A DNA stretch of 64,000 nt from Sclerotinia nivalis. Lineage: Eukaryota; Ascomycota; Leotiomycetes; Helotiales; Sclerotiniaceae. Of this stretch, positions 1 through 10,580 are shown one piece after another (position 1 is the stretch's first letter; the number at the start of each line of letters is the position of its first letter). Location of the stretch: assembly GCA_029531795.1 (NCBI GenBank), contig JAPEIS010000001.1, positions 4,464,001 to 4,528,000 on the forward strand. The letters run 5' to 3'. The notes beneath the pieces are model-generated. The model ran no database searches, was not told the origin of the DNA, and saw only the letters and a program-made list of their open reading frames with translations. Both the position numbers and the translations under genes were made by a program.

Positions 1-1260
1 TTAGATTTCCATAGTATCAACGCTTAAATCAATCGCCGGCACACCTTTCTGAATCAGTACACTTCAATGGACATTTTTAGGTTTGAGAGTTAATTAAACG
101 AAGAGCTTTAACCGGACATCCCTTCAGTTTCCTAGGAAAAAGAATTAGAAGAGGAGCTACGGATTTTTAGACTCCGGAAAAGGGTCATTTGGATTCTTAA
201 GCGATTTCCGGATGACAATCAATTGACCAGTTTTCACACATATGGGCATCTAGAAAGAAGGTCCTACATCTATTTTCGTTCTATTCTGACAAATTGGGCA
301 TAATTATCACTTTGAATCTTTGATCCTGAGTTCTTAGAATGAACTCATACACAGGAGACAAACATTTATTACCATTCCAATCGACTCACTGCATAATCAC
401 TTTACTGGCTCTAATGGGATATTTTCAATTGGGATCGCCATGATGAAGCTAGCACAACCCCTTATTGCCACAGTTTGACTTCGATAATAAAATCTAGATC
501 TAATACCCTGATCAATCGAACATCAACCAACACTAGACTTTGAATTTGAATTTTAGTTTTGAAGGAAACCTGGGATTGGATTAGTCGGAATATTAATTAG
601 GGCTTTAATCATTACAGCTGTTGTAGAATATTGAAATCACGATGCAGTAAGGATTATAACGATGAAGAACTCAAACTACATTTCAATGTAGTAACAGATA
701 ACAATTTATTCGAAGAGATTCTCTAATTAACTTTTGTAATTACAAAAGTGGTTTACTGGAGATGCGTGCATCGGTCACGGAGTCAGGAAGATTAGGTTTC
801 AGACCCTCATGGTGATTTAGCTCCACATATACAAAAAAAAGGGAAAAAAATGATGCCATTTGCCACATCATCTTTTTTTTTTTAGTTTCCGTTCTACATC
901 CAGAGGCATTGAAAATCTTCAGGAGTATGAATTGTCATCTCAAGATATCACATCGTGATCGTAAAGGAAAGATAAAATACATTAGAAACAGCAGAAAATG
1001 GTCAATTGATTGATTGGATTTCATCAATGATTAATCTACGTACTAATCATGTCATACAACGGCAAGAACAAATTCCTCACCACCCAATGCAAACATTAAG
1101 CACCAATAAATTATTCCATCCCTCAAAGTATTCCACCTGGACCCTCCATAATAGCACTTTAACCTGAACACGCTCAAACTCACTTGAAAAGCAAAGGAAG
1201 TATGATTTTTGTACTATGGTAAGCAGAACAGATTGGATTAGACGATCAAAACCATAAGCC
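1..1260. other. Gene-free stretch at the window edge
   Basis: I see no convincing coding region. The sequence is AT-rich with short homopolymer runs (for example a T run near 872-882). A reading frame that opens near 1325 on the minus strand is an out-of-frame shadow of the extended frame of the next gene. Confidence 0.5.
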
Positions 1261-1779
1261 TCAAGGCCCCTGCAGAAGACCGCAACCCTTAAGCCCACTG
1301 AACTTCTTTGGAACAGCAGGAACATCGGCGTCGAGTTCTTCTGCGCTTGTATGGCTACCTCTCTGATGTATAATATCCCAGTCTTTCAATTGTGCATAAC
1401 GGCATTTCAGAATATTCTCCTTCCCAACAACCATCTCCGCTTCAAGCTCCTCCTCCGACTACTCATCATCTGCTGAAGGTGGTCCTCTCCTCATTAGGCC
1501 GAAATCGAGATTCATCTTCATATCTTCTCCAAGGTGATTTTTCACGATGATTACATTACTGCCTAATTTTGAAAGTCTGTCGGCTGTTTCTCGTTGAGGT
1601 GTAGTAGATAGTAAAATTGCTTCGGTTGGTTCAGCGATAGCTTGACTTGTGGTTTTCTTGCATCTTTCCTTCAAACAAATTAGCTTAAGTAAATCTAGAT
1701 CGCAGATCGAGAACTCTGCAAAACTTACATCGTGTTGTTGGTCGCCTGGATGAATAGATACGCTCCGTTTTTTGAACAT
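1261..1779 (-). pseudogene. Probable broken first member of the small-gene cluster
   Basis: The product is unknown. The frame starts at the ATG ending at 1779 and probably has one intron: donor GTAAGT after codon 17 (exon 1 1779-1729) and an acceptor ending in GAAG (exon 2 from 1668). This gives a 60-nt phase-0 intron, with GCTAAT before the acceptor. The frame meets TAG at 1461-1459 after the acidic residues SADDE. The same frame then stays open for another 65 codons (SEEELEAEMVV, then KDWDIIHQRG) to a TGA at 1263-1261. That looks like one 150-170 residue protein with a premature stop. It lies head-to-tail with the next genes and shares their short first exon and phase-0 intron. No clear C-terminal W-R motif is visible. 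Alternatively, the short form ending at 1459 is the real gene. Confidence 0.4.
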
Positions 1780-2610
1780 AGTTAATATTCCAATTGGTTG
1801 TTAAATTTTTCTGGCAAGTTATTTGTCTGGATTTGTCTGGATCTGCTGGAGGTTTATGATATCCTATCAGATTTAAAAAGGTAGAAAGATGAAATATTAT
1901 CTCCAGAACCGTATGAAGAATTAATAATCTCAAAATAGTGAATGACTTTCGCAGATAAGGCTGTATTTATATTCACTTGGTCCTTCATCCAAAAGAAACC
2001 TACAACTTTCATCTTACAATACAAACCTTATTGTAGAAAGTCTCCATTGTGGTATGATTTGGCCCAATAACTATCCTGTTGACACAGGATTACATATCTT
2101 CAACGTTTAAGCTCTCTATGGATAATTCAAAATAATAATTGGAAGATCTGAAGAAGAGACAGTTTCGCGAAAGTGACACAGCGTTAGAGCATATCTCCAG
2201 GCAAGTGAGCATGACCCTACACCTGTATTTTTTTCCAGGAATCCTTCGAGTTTTGTTGAGACAAGGGATCTAGGGGAGATACTATGATGCTCGCAAGTAA
2301 GATATTAAGATTAAACGTCACTCATGAATGGAATTGGAAGAGACAAATGAGCTTTCTGGTCACAAATAGTTAATTAAGTCCCGGATATGTGGAGATCATG
2401 AGGATGTCCCTATACATATTGCCGACAGAGAAGCCATCGTAATATCTAAATCACATCGGCATAGCATATCAACTACAAACATCTTCCCATCTCATATATT
2501 CTAAGCACACAAATCCATAATCTAATCTTCCCATATCCAAACCACCACCATACACACCCAAATCCACCAACATCCCACCCCAAAGCCTCTAAGTCCACCC
2601 ACCTCACCAC
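1780..2610. other. Intergenic spacer
   Basis: No gene was seen. The part from 2470 to 2610 is C/A-rich on the plus strand and is probably 3' untranslated sequence of the next minus-strand gene. Confidence 0.5.
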
Positions 2611-3661
2611 TCACCTCCTCTCATCCCCCTGATAATAACTCCAACAATGCCTCAACGGACTAGAAAATGAAACATACTGTCCGAATTTCCGATATCGTCC
2701 ATGTCTCCAAAGTTCTATTTCTCCCCTCGTAGGCGGCACCCCCGTCGTATTAATCCCATTTACAATAAGAACCAATATTTGATCACCAGCAGCGCCGACA
2801 AATTGGCCAGGTCCGTTGGGTACTGATTTGCGACGTTTGCTTTTTATTTTCTTGGCTAGGAAACGTTTAATTGGGGTTTTGGATAGTGAGAAGGATTTTG
2901 GGTGTGGTTTGGCTGGTTTGATTGGTTTGGGTGGATGACTTTCGGAATCGCTTTCTTGATCTTCAAGGGCTCGTAGTGGGTTGTTGAATAGGTGGTCTCC
3001 GAAAAAAGGTTCGTTGTCTTTGGCTTTCTCCACCGGATTATTGTCATGATCAAGCATATCTTCTTGAAGTAAGGTATCATAAAAGAAGCAATCATCATCG
3101 CTCATCGGCTCGAGACAGTCATAATACTCCAAATCTCCGTCTTCTTCATCCGAATCATCCAAAAATGCGGCATTCAGCTCAGACTCTTGATCATTTCCTC
3201 CCAATTCTTCCGTTCTCTCCCGTCCATCAGTGCATTTTTCACCGTGATTCCCTTCAGTTCCATCGAGGTCTTGCTCCAGATAATTCTGAAGAGCAACAAA
3301 ATTAAATCTCCGTCGCCAGACAATATTTTCTCTCCATTTTTTGAAGACTTCCGGCAAACGAGACGAGTCCGCTGCAGCTGTTGAATTCGGCGATTCTGAT
3401 GTTCCCGCTACCAGTGAATGGTTTTGAAACTCTTGTGACAATGCTGGCGAGCTCAAGAAATTTCTCGGTGATCGTGGCCTGACGATCTAATAACTAATTG
3501 ATATGCGACTCTCATTATAGGGCCCGAAGATGATATTTACTCACCGAATTAGACACACACCACTGTTCTCTTATCCCATCCTCTTCCATTTCTATCATTT
3601 GATTGAGCCTTCCAATCTCTTTCTCCTCCCAGCTTGCATTGTCCCCAGTATCGGAAGACAT
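2611..3661 (-). CDS. Small-gene cluster member B, acidic/basic disordered protein
   Basis: The function is unknown. Exon 1 is 3661-3545 (39 codons, beginning MSSDTGDN and ending CVSNS). The intron is 3544-3487 (GTGAGT...TTAG, phase 0) and exon 2 is 3486-2611, giving about 330 residues. The acceptor TTATTAG is preferred over the nearby GTCAG because only it keeps exon 2 open. The middle is very acidic (LDDSDEEDGDLEYYDCLEP) and is followed by a Lys/Pro-rich stretch (KPIKPAKPHPK, KKIKSKRRKS). The C-terminus carries GEIELWRHGRYRKFG and, shortly after, FSSPLRHCWSYYQGDE. The first block closely matches the C-terminus of the broken gene at 55.1 kb (GAIEVWR). The second matches the tail of the gene at 7012-7803 (SSLRKCWTPYD). 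No signal peptide or membrane segment is visible. The basic tail might bind nucleic acid or protein, but that is a guess. Confidence 0.7.
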
Positions 3662-4216
3662 ATTGCTCAAACGTGACCATCCGAAATTGATGCTTTTTAG
3701 GATATTGCAGGGTATCACAAAATAAAACCAAGGACCGCGCTGCGAATCCAACAATATCTGTAGTTCACAAATGCAAATGACTATCTGGATTGTGGGACTT
3801 GGACAAAATCCAAATCCAAATGCTTGTTTTGATTTTGTGGATGGATAATGGTGTGGGAGATGGTTTGCCAGGCGATATTAAATACCGTAAGTATTTTTGC
3901 TCGTTGCAAGGTTCAATACAGCCATCTTATAGTATCAGTCGTTGATATCATGAGCGCGAGTTCTATAATTAAGCGCATATTGTAGAGTTTCAAAGTCTAT
4001 CGTATATTGATTGTCTCCCATCGGAATTCGTTGGAACCGAAAAAGGAAGACATCACTGAATGGCCAAAAACACGAAGCTCTTGGATATCACAATACATAA
4101 ACTGAGACAAGTAGTTTTAAATCGCTGGTTAATTGATATAATATCTACATATGCAACTAAGAAATTTGCTGTACGCATCTAAACAAGTGATGATAGAAAA
4201 CATCAAGAATGCTGAC
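3662..4216. other. Intergenic spacer
   Basis: This should hold the promoter of the 2611-3661 gene and the 3' end of the next one. No separate gene is visible. Confidence 0.5.
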
Positions 4217-5228
4217 CTAAAGTCCAATACACGAAGCTGCAGCGCGCGCTGTTCTTCTAAGAGAGAACCATTGCCTGTATTCATTCCACGGCATCCTAAC
4301 TCCAGGGACCGTATCCAGGGCCTGCCTGGAATATGTCAAGCAATACCGAAGGTTAGATCTACCCGGCTTAGGCTTCCGAAGGTTTCCGTTCCCGACCACA
4401 AGATTCTGAAGTTTCCATTCGGCTCTTGTCATATCCGCGTACGAAAGTTCTATGCCAAGATTACTATATTCCCTCTTATGCAATGCGAATCCCAATCCGT
4501 TTATTGAGGTTGAACTTTGTGTGCGACTTCGTCTTCGGCGAGCTTTGGTGGATTTCTGGCCATTCCTGAAACGGCTGACCCAATTCTTGGGAGGCCCTTT
4601 TTCTGTAGGTATTCCGGACTCTATATCACTGTCAGATAGATCGGGAAATGAATCAATGCATGCTCCACTACCGCTGATGTTTCTAGTGGTACCGGCTCCC
4701 CCACCTCGAATTTTAGTCGCTGCTTGCTCCAACGACTTCTTACTTTTGTTCTTTATCAATTAGCTTTGTTAGTGTTATAGGAGTGAAAGACGGGTAAATT
4801 CTTACCGAATTGTGCTGGATGATTTTACTAATGTCTGACTTTGAGCCATTGTTCGACTTTGAGGTAGTGTCCGACGTGGAAGCGGTGTCCCAAGTTGAAA
4901 CATTGTTCGAATCAGAAGTATTATCATCGCGGGAATCCGAACCATAGGTTTTGCTGCTGCTACGTGTCAATTGCAACGCCGCATTGTCTACGGTATTCTC
5001 CTTATTCTCTTCCAGCTCTTCTAACACACTGGGCTCGCGTGGCTGATCAAGCTCCTCGTCCTCGACGGTAATGTAATTTCTTAGGCTGTGATTTCGTCTA
5101 GATCGTAAGCGCTGGCGTAACCATCCTGCATTTCTCTGTCTCCACTGCGCGAGCGGAGACCACCACGGCGAATACAATTCACGCGAAGTGCTTAGACGCT
5201 GATATTGACTAGACTGATGACACGACAT
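4217..5228 (-). CDS. Small-gene cluster member C, Ser/Asn-rich then Arg-rich protein
   Basis: The function is unknown. Exon 1 is 5228-4806 (141 codons) and ends in HNS. The donor context AATTCG|GTAAGA matches that of the neighbouring gene (AATTCG|GTGAGT). The intron has GCTAAT, and the probable acceptor is ATAAAG, so exon 2 starts at 4750 in phase 0. A later AG would remove a few residues. The total is about 318 residues. The N-terminus has SPWWSPLAQWRQRN and an Arg-rich stretch (RQRLRSRRNHSLRN). A long low-complexity Ser/Thr/Asn/Asp section follows (DTASTSDTTSKSNNGSKSD). The C-terminal part is basic (KSTKARRRRSR) and contains SNLRYCLTYSRQ and MPWNEYRQWFSLRR, which resemble the LRxC and W-x-P patterns in other members. 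No known domain is visible. Confidence 0.68.
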
Positions 5229-5824
5229 TTTATCGCTGGATTGGAGAATGCTGTTGTCGGTTCAGTCGTTTATTGGATTAATGAGGAATAGAAATTTATT
5301 TCTGATATTATGCAGGTTCCAAAATTGAAGAGAGATGATATCTATGAGATGATGTTGGTGTTTGGAATGAGATCTCCATTCGGAAGTTTCTATTTAATAT
5401 ACATAATGTTCTACGGTTTAGCAGGGGCGACTAAGAACCTCTGTTTTTCCCAAACAGGTAATTGACCGTAGCATTGGGAGATTTGTGCCTTCCATACTTC
5501 ATTCTAGTCAGGTGAGGTTGGTTCATTGATAAGATCCCTTCACATTCACAGGGACGAGTAAACACATAGATTATAGTCAACATATTTTAGATGTTTCAAG
5601 GATAACATTGGACCGCAGACGTGGTTACATGGGTTTCAAGTATTTGCAACAAAATTTTGGGATATATTTGACTATCAAGATACAAAAGTTCCACTTCCAT
5701 CTCCTCAAAGCTTAACCGGAAATCCTCTCGCTCCAGATAGTGCAATCCAAAATCAGCAATCCCATAATCCATGTTCTTCCATCCAGAACCCGATTATAAC
5801 AACATATGATTTTAATATGCACGA
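5229..5824. other. Intergenic spacer
   Basis: AT-rich spacer between two minus-strand small genes. It should contain the promoter of the 4217-5228 gene. Nothing else was recognised. Confidence 0.5.
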
Positions 5825-6446
5825 TTAGGACCGCCCGTTCAAGCCTCGCTTTCTCGGTTGCCTTTCCAGCAACTCCAACAACCTCGCCCTGGCATGGTCT
5901 AATTTTGCCTTCTCTCTGGCTACGCGATGAAGTGATCTCTCATCGCTTGGCTTGGATGCCCGCCGAGAAATGAGAACCGACTTGGGAATATTTCCACGTT
6001 TAATGATGGATGTCGGTTTAGTCTTTTTCCACCCCAAAAGTTCAACATGCCTTTCTACAGAGGTAGTCGTGATATCTTCATCCTCTGTGTCTCCTTCGCT
6101 ATCATTATCTTCTGAAAATAAGTTAGCGTCATGGTTTTCATTCAGGTGTTTTTAATTGAATACCTTTTGTGCGAGTAGTTAAGCTCGACTTCGAGGAAAC
6201 ATTCAAAGCCTCGCTGGAAGCTGCCAACAATGTCTCGGGGTTTACGGACCCAGCATCTGTATTGTGCTGTAGATCCAGCTGTGTCATTCCATCAAGTAGC
6301 ATACTCTCTGTCTGTTGAATATTAGCACATCGCAGCCCAGATACTGGAGATGAATAATTGCTCACAGCATCCATGCTGTTCGATACCTGATCTGGTTGAT
6401 CAAGCTCCATTACCCGATCGAATGTTTCGCAAAGTTGTTTCGACAT
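5825..6446 (-). CDS. Small-gene cluster member D
   Basis: The function is unknown. Exon 1 is 6446-6164 (94 codons plus one base), donor AAAG|GTATTC. The intron has a good branch site (GCTAACTT) and acceptor TTTTCAG. Exon 2 is 6111-5825. The junction is phase 1, unlike the phase-0 introns of its neighbours. The protein is about 189 residues. The N-terminal half is polar and acidic, and the junction region reads EDNDSEGDTEDEDITTTS. The C-terminal half is strongly basic and predicted helical (REKAKLDHARARLLELLERQ, then PRKRGLNGRS). The acidic-then-basic layout, strand and spacing fit the cluster, but I do not find the W-R/LRxC motif, so family membership is less certain. Confidence 0.62.
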
Positions 6447-7011
6447 CTTGATAACGTTAGGACCACGAATTTATTTGACCGAAAGATTATTTTGTTACAA
6501 TGACTTTCTTGAACAATTTTTGAATAAAAGATTATTTCTCTGAAATGACTCTCTTAAATACTTTTTAAAAAATGCATTGCTTCAGTCGCTCCCCAGGTAA
6601 AAAGCATACGCCGAACCCCCCCCCCCTAACCTCAAACAAACTAGCATGTAACTAATCATGATCAAATCCTAACAGCTAACCACTACCCCAATCGCAGTAT
6701 CCATTCTATAGCCAGAAATTTTCGACTGAGGTACATAGTTGGGTAGAACAAGTGTTTTCCCACGCGCGCCGAACGCCACAAGACGGCTTTTGAAATTAGT
6801 AGTAGCTTGATGAGACGTTGCGCCATTGGAAAAGAGGAGGGAAGAGAAGAGGTCAAATAAGCGAGATAAAGTGGGTCCATTAGAATGATATCTGACTAGT
6901 ACAAAAGATGACCTCGGGATACATACGAACTCCGGTAGAAAACAATCAAATGAGTCCTCCGCACAACCTATTATATGTACCAATGAAACTTTTTGTAAGA
7001 CTGCCAAGATC
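6447..7011. other. Intergenic spacer with a C-rich run
   Basis: A run of C lies near 6616-6627. An open frame of about 120 codons on the minus strand (7034-6669) overlaps the end of the upstream gene in another frame. It has no family motif, so I do not call it. Confidence 0.45.
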
Positions 7012-7803
7012 CTAATCATCCATGTTCTCTGCATATTCTTCTACATCGGCTTCCTCCCCTCCGTATTCATTCACAGCTACCAATGTATTCTCCAAATATT
7101 CATCGAACATATCGTAGGGGGTCCAGCATTTTCTGAGAGAACTTGGTACTCTCGAAGATCTTCTCCACATTCCTGGCATTTGTCTCAATCGATGTTCAGC
7201 CATTGTAACCTGTGTGTCATGCACCCGAACTTTTCTTGCATTGATCCTAGTAGCGTAGCGGATAGTACTATCGAAGTATGCCATGGTTGTGGCTGATGAC
7301 ATACCAGCACCGGGCGGAAACAGTGGTGCGAGTCTCAAGACCGGGGTTGGAGGTGGTGAGTACGAGGGTGGTGATGAAGGTGATTGCAATGGAGGCGATG
7401 GTCGAGTTTCTTTCAAAGAGTCTTCCATGTTGATCTCGTCATCGTCGCTATATTCTGAAGTCGGAATCTCCCCATCTTCGGAGACGTGCTCAGAGTATTC
7501 CTGCTCAGAATATTCTCCATCGCGGTTTGATTCGGAAATATCGATGTTGTTGCTACCAGATACTTTGTTGCCAAATAATTCAATACCCAAGCCACTTTCA
7601 AGATCGATATCGACCATGTTACAGTCATGAGCTTCCGAGCTGTAAGCCTCCGCCTGTTCCACCTGCCCTAGAAACCCATGGTTTTCAGTTATGTCCAAAA
7701 CTTGATCCTCTTTATTGCCAGCATCGAGTTTTGCTTCGGACTCTCCATCACTGAGTGGTGCATTGGTTAATAATGAGGGGTCGAGAAAAGGATTTGCAGA
7801 CAT
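7012..7803 (-). CDS. Small-gene cluster member E, single exon
   Basis: The function is unknown. The first true ATG ends at 7803 (MSANPFLDPSL); a TTG just upstream is in frame but unlikely as a start. The frame is uninterrupted for 263 residues. The centre is acidic (EYSEQEYSEHVSEDGEIP, EYSDDDEINMEDS). A Pro/Ser stretch follows (PSPPLQSPSSPPSYSPPPTP), then a folded-looking basic region (RYATRINARKVRVHDTQ, MPGMWRRSSRVPSSLRKCW, TPYDMFDEYLE). This C-terminal block is the clearest version of the shared motif: W-R, a short basic spacer, P-S-S-L-R-x-C-W-T-P. The last residues are again acidic. Large antisense open frames here are shadows of its biased codons. Confidence 0.74.
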   Translation of the reverse strand: MSANPFLDPSLLTNAPLSDGESEAKLDAGNKEDQVLDITENHGFLGQVEQAEAYSSEAHDCNMVDIDLESGLGIELFGNKVSGSNNIDISESNRDGEYSEQEYSEHVSEDGEIPTSEYSDDDEINMEDSLKETRPSPPLQSPSSPPSYSPPPTPVLRLAPLFPPGAGMSSATTMAYFDSTIRYATRINARKVRVHDTQVTMAEHRLRQMPGMWRRSSRVPSSLRKCWTPYDMFDEYLENTLVAVNEYGGEEADVEEYAENMDD

Positions 7804-8628
7804 GGTCAAAGAGTAAAATATCGTATTAATCCAAGAGAGGTGTTGGTCTATTATCTCGGATTGGTACCCTCGAGGATCTGTGAAAACAATCCAATCAGTA
7901 TCAACTCAACATCAAATCTTCATAGAATCTGCTCCATACCTTTTGATCTCTTTCCTTTGTGGTGGCTTTTGTAATTTTTCAACTCTGGAGGCAGGTAGAG
8001 GTCAGGTTATAAAAGTAATATATGAACAATTGTGTGATGCGACACGTCTTAGAAGGCCCTCGCTTGTTATTGAAGTGAATATTTGTAAGTACAGTCTCCC
8101 ATCTGATATCGCATCTGTTGTTAATACATGTTGAGCTTTTCTCCAGTATAAATAATATTTTTGCCATAGTCTTGGTCTCCAAAAAAACTTCTATGAAAAA
8201 AACAAAATAAAAATTGGTTGTCTGGATAGAGAAAATTGGTTATGCAATTTCTGTAGTAATTGAATAGTTTTCATAGGGGGTTTTTTATGTAAAGAATAAG
8301 ATAAAATGAAAGATGAAATTTCAAGGTCAATGATTGCTTTGAGAACAAGGAAAGAATGATGAGGTGAGGTGAGGTGAGGTGAGATGAGGTGAGGTGAAGT
8401 GAAGTTTGTTATTTGCTACTGCCTATTCCACCACCCCAATCTTTACATTTCACAATATCCTAAAACAAAACCTCCAACTCATATCTGTACTCCCTACCAC
8501 CACCCATTACTTTCCTCCACAGTCCATTTTCCAACCTAACTTTTCCAGAAATAATTCATCTCGTCGATAACACCGTATCACGCCATATAATTTCAACACC
8601 ATACACTCCTTCAAACCTTTCACGTGGT
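7804..8628. other. Intergenic spacer with pentanucleotide repeat
   Basis: This should carry the promoter of the 7012-7803 gene. A (GAGGT)n tract lies at 8361-8405. No gene was seen. Confidence 0.5.
8361..8405. repeat. (GAGGT)n microsatellite
   Basis: About nine slightly imperfect copies of GAGGT, with one GAGAT and two GAAGT variants. Confidence 0.9.
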
Positions 8629-9254
8629 TCAGGGTACAAGCTCTTGCGACTCAAAATAAGTTTGCGACCATCGAAGTCCACTCAATTTCCGACATCGATG
8701 TTTCAATCCATTCTCAGCGACAGTCGGTTCACGAATCTCGATTTTAATACCCCGAAGTCGGAGTCTTCTCTTGCGAGCTCGCCAAGAATTATATGCGTGA
8801 CTTTTATATGCGAAACGTGTGGGAACAAGAGGTGCTGATGGAAGAGGTGTTCTACCGGTTTTTTTGGACGTCGAAGCCTGATTTGGGACTTTGTCATTTG
8901 GTGAAGATGGTGGAGGGTTTGAGGATTTCTTTGGAGCTGGCGTGACGGGACAGGCACTATCCTCCTTTTCGGGGAGGATGGCATTTATTTTGATGGCGTT
9001 GATTTGGTCCATTTTCGGGTTCGAGTTCGAGTTATATTTTGTGTTCGTTTTGTCGCTTTCATGGATAGTAAAAATCTTCAATGGGGTTCTGTCAATATAT
9101 AATCTCAGGGATTAATGCTGTCACGGAGTTGGCTACTCACTTCTTTCACGCAGCTCGTAACTAACTTAGGGCTATCCCTTAAAATGCCACTATTCCACAA
9201 GTGCGTGACTTTAAATCCAAGTTCCGATGCCCAGTCTAAACTAGTGTTCTCCAT
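8629..9254 (-). CDS. Small-gene cluster member F, 5' end uncertain
   Basis: The function is unknown. The last exon is secure: 9075-8629, about 148 residues, with a Ser/Pro/Lys-rich section (PAPKKSSNPPPSSPNDK) and a basic end (SWRARKRRLRLRGIKIE, then RKLSGLRWSQTYFESQE). The end resembles the LRxCW blocks of neighbours. Upstream, an open stretch (MENTSLDWASELGFK) runs to donor GAA|GTGAGT at 9141. The only in-frame acceptor is TTGAAG, giving a 65-nt phase-0 intron. The start at 9254 is the second of two close ATGs; the other ends at 9266. Coding-like sequence continues further upstream (KPEPKTSIPFWPKP) behind a TTTTCAG acceptor near 9370, so another 5' exon may exist. Confidence 0.52.
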
Positions 9255-9782
9255 TATGCCAACCATTGGCTTTGGCCAGAATGGTATGGAAGTTTTCGGT
9301 TCGGGTTTCTGAAGCTGAAGTTTGGTTCTCGCCCTTTTTGGTACTGCAAAAGGCCTTCTGTTAAACCTGAAAATCATAAGGATATGATATTTGGAAAAAA
9401 AGATGTGCATGATTATCAAGAATTCACTCTTCTCTTCTACAAGTGTCAAGATTACTATTTCTTGGGAACGGTACTCGTTATTACAAATTTTCAAGTTTAA
9501 AAGTCTCACTATGAGGTGGAAAGTATTACTACAAACAATGAGGATATACTAAGATCACTAAAACATCAAGTCGATTGTGCTAATTCCAATAAGATCTTTC
9601 AAATTTAAATATTCATTTTGGTTATAAATAAAGTTATATTCAAAATTAACAAATCGCTGGAACCCCCTTGTTGTTGATAGATAAAGAGGTGGTGGACTTG
9701 AGTCCCCAATTAATATTTACATGCCCAAACTCCACCCCGAGATCGATCCCAAGTTACATACTATCTCAAAGTCCTAAAAATT

Positions 9783-10580
9783 TCAAACTCTATCTACCAC
9801 ACCAATTTCATTGGCGGAACTACTTTCACCGCCTTCGACGATGTCTTGAATCTCCGTCTTCGCTTTTTGTAACAACGCCAAACTAGAAATTGGTGCGCTC
9901 TCGATGCGATCTTTCATCGCCTTCGCCACTTCTCCCGAAGATTTCCAAGTAGGAAGTGGTGCCCAAATCCCACTACAGCGACGTTTAATTTCACTTCGCT
10001 TTTCCACATTTTCCGGTCGCGCTGCCTCGAAACGTGACATTGGTGTCCAGGTTTCTCTGCGGAAGGATTCGTCTAATTTTGATGCATCAATCGGGTCTCT
10101 CAATGGCTCACGATGTTTCATTTTCTTCTTCTTTTCCAGAATACCCGGTCTCGCAGCCTCCAATTCCGACATCGGTGACCAGCTATTCCTACGGACACGT
10201 TGGCCGACCGGTATTGCTTCCGTCGTGATTCTCAGTGGCTCACTCTTCCTCCTTCTGCCTAGCACATCCTTTGGAAGGTCGTCTTCATCCACAAATTCGG
10301 ATGATACGTAAGGTAAACCACGAAATTTGATGATCTCCATCGTCACTATGCTCTGCGGTATATCAAATTCCATAGCAGTATCAAGCATGAAGAATTGGGT
10401 GAGATTTCTGCGGCCTAGCTTGTCCATCGCTGCATGTACTCTTTTCTCCCACATGACAAGTTCTTCGGAGGCTTTCATCTCGTATACGTATCCGAATGCC
10501 TTATCCGTGGAATCTGAGTTTGTGTTTTTTTTGGTAGCTGTGTTCTCGGTTGGAGAAGTCATGGTTGTCTCGGTCCCCAT
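9783..10580 (-). CDS. Small-gene cluster member G with repeated RxxW(S/T)PMSxxEAARP unit
   Basis: The function is unknown. It is a single exon of 265 residues starting at an ATG (MGTETTMTSP). The N-terminal half contains a helical region (ASEELVMWEKRVHAAMDKL) and IPQSIVTMEIIKFRGLPYV. The second half holds an internal repeat: RRNSWSPMSELEAARP, then RRETWTPMSRFEAARP, then a decayed third unit with GIWAPLPTW. Each full unit is followed by a Lys/Arg/Glu-rich linker (EKKKKMKHREPLR; EKRSEIKRRC). The repeat resembles the single-copy tail of the 7012-7803 gene (LRKCWTPYDMFDE), so the motif seems to have been duplicated here. No signal peptide is visible. Confidence 0.75.
   Translation of the reverse strand: MGTETTMTSPTENTATKKNTNSDSTDKAFGYVYEMKASEELVMWEKRVHAAMDKLGRRNLTQFFMLDTAMEFDIPQSIVTMEIIKFRGLPYVSSEFVDEDDLPKDVLGRRRKSEPLRITTEAIPVGQRVRRNSWSPMSELEAARPGILEKKKKMKHREPLRDPIDASKLDESFRRETWTPMSRFEAARPENVEKRSEIKRRCSGIWAPLPTWKSSGEVAKAMKDRIESAPISSLALLQKAKTEIQDIVEGGESSSANEIGVVDRV

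Noticed and set aside
6669..7034. 121-codon minus-strand frame next to the 7.0-kb gene
   Set aside because: It overlaps the end of the neighbouring gene in a different frame, has no family motif, and no splice signals connect it to anything.
7283..7630. 115-codon plus-strand frame, Gly/Ser-rich
   Set aside because: It is the antisense shadow of the acidic Ser/Pro region of the 7012-7803 gene.
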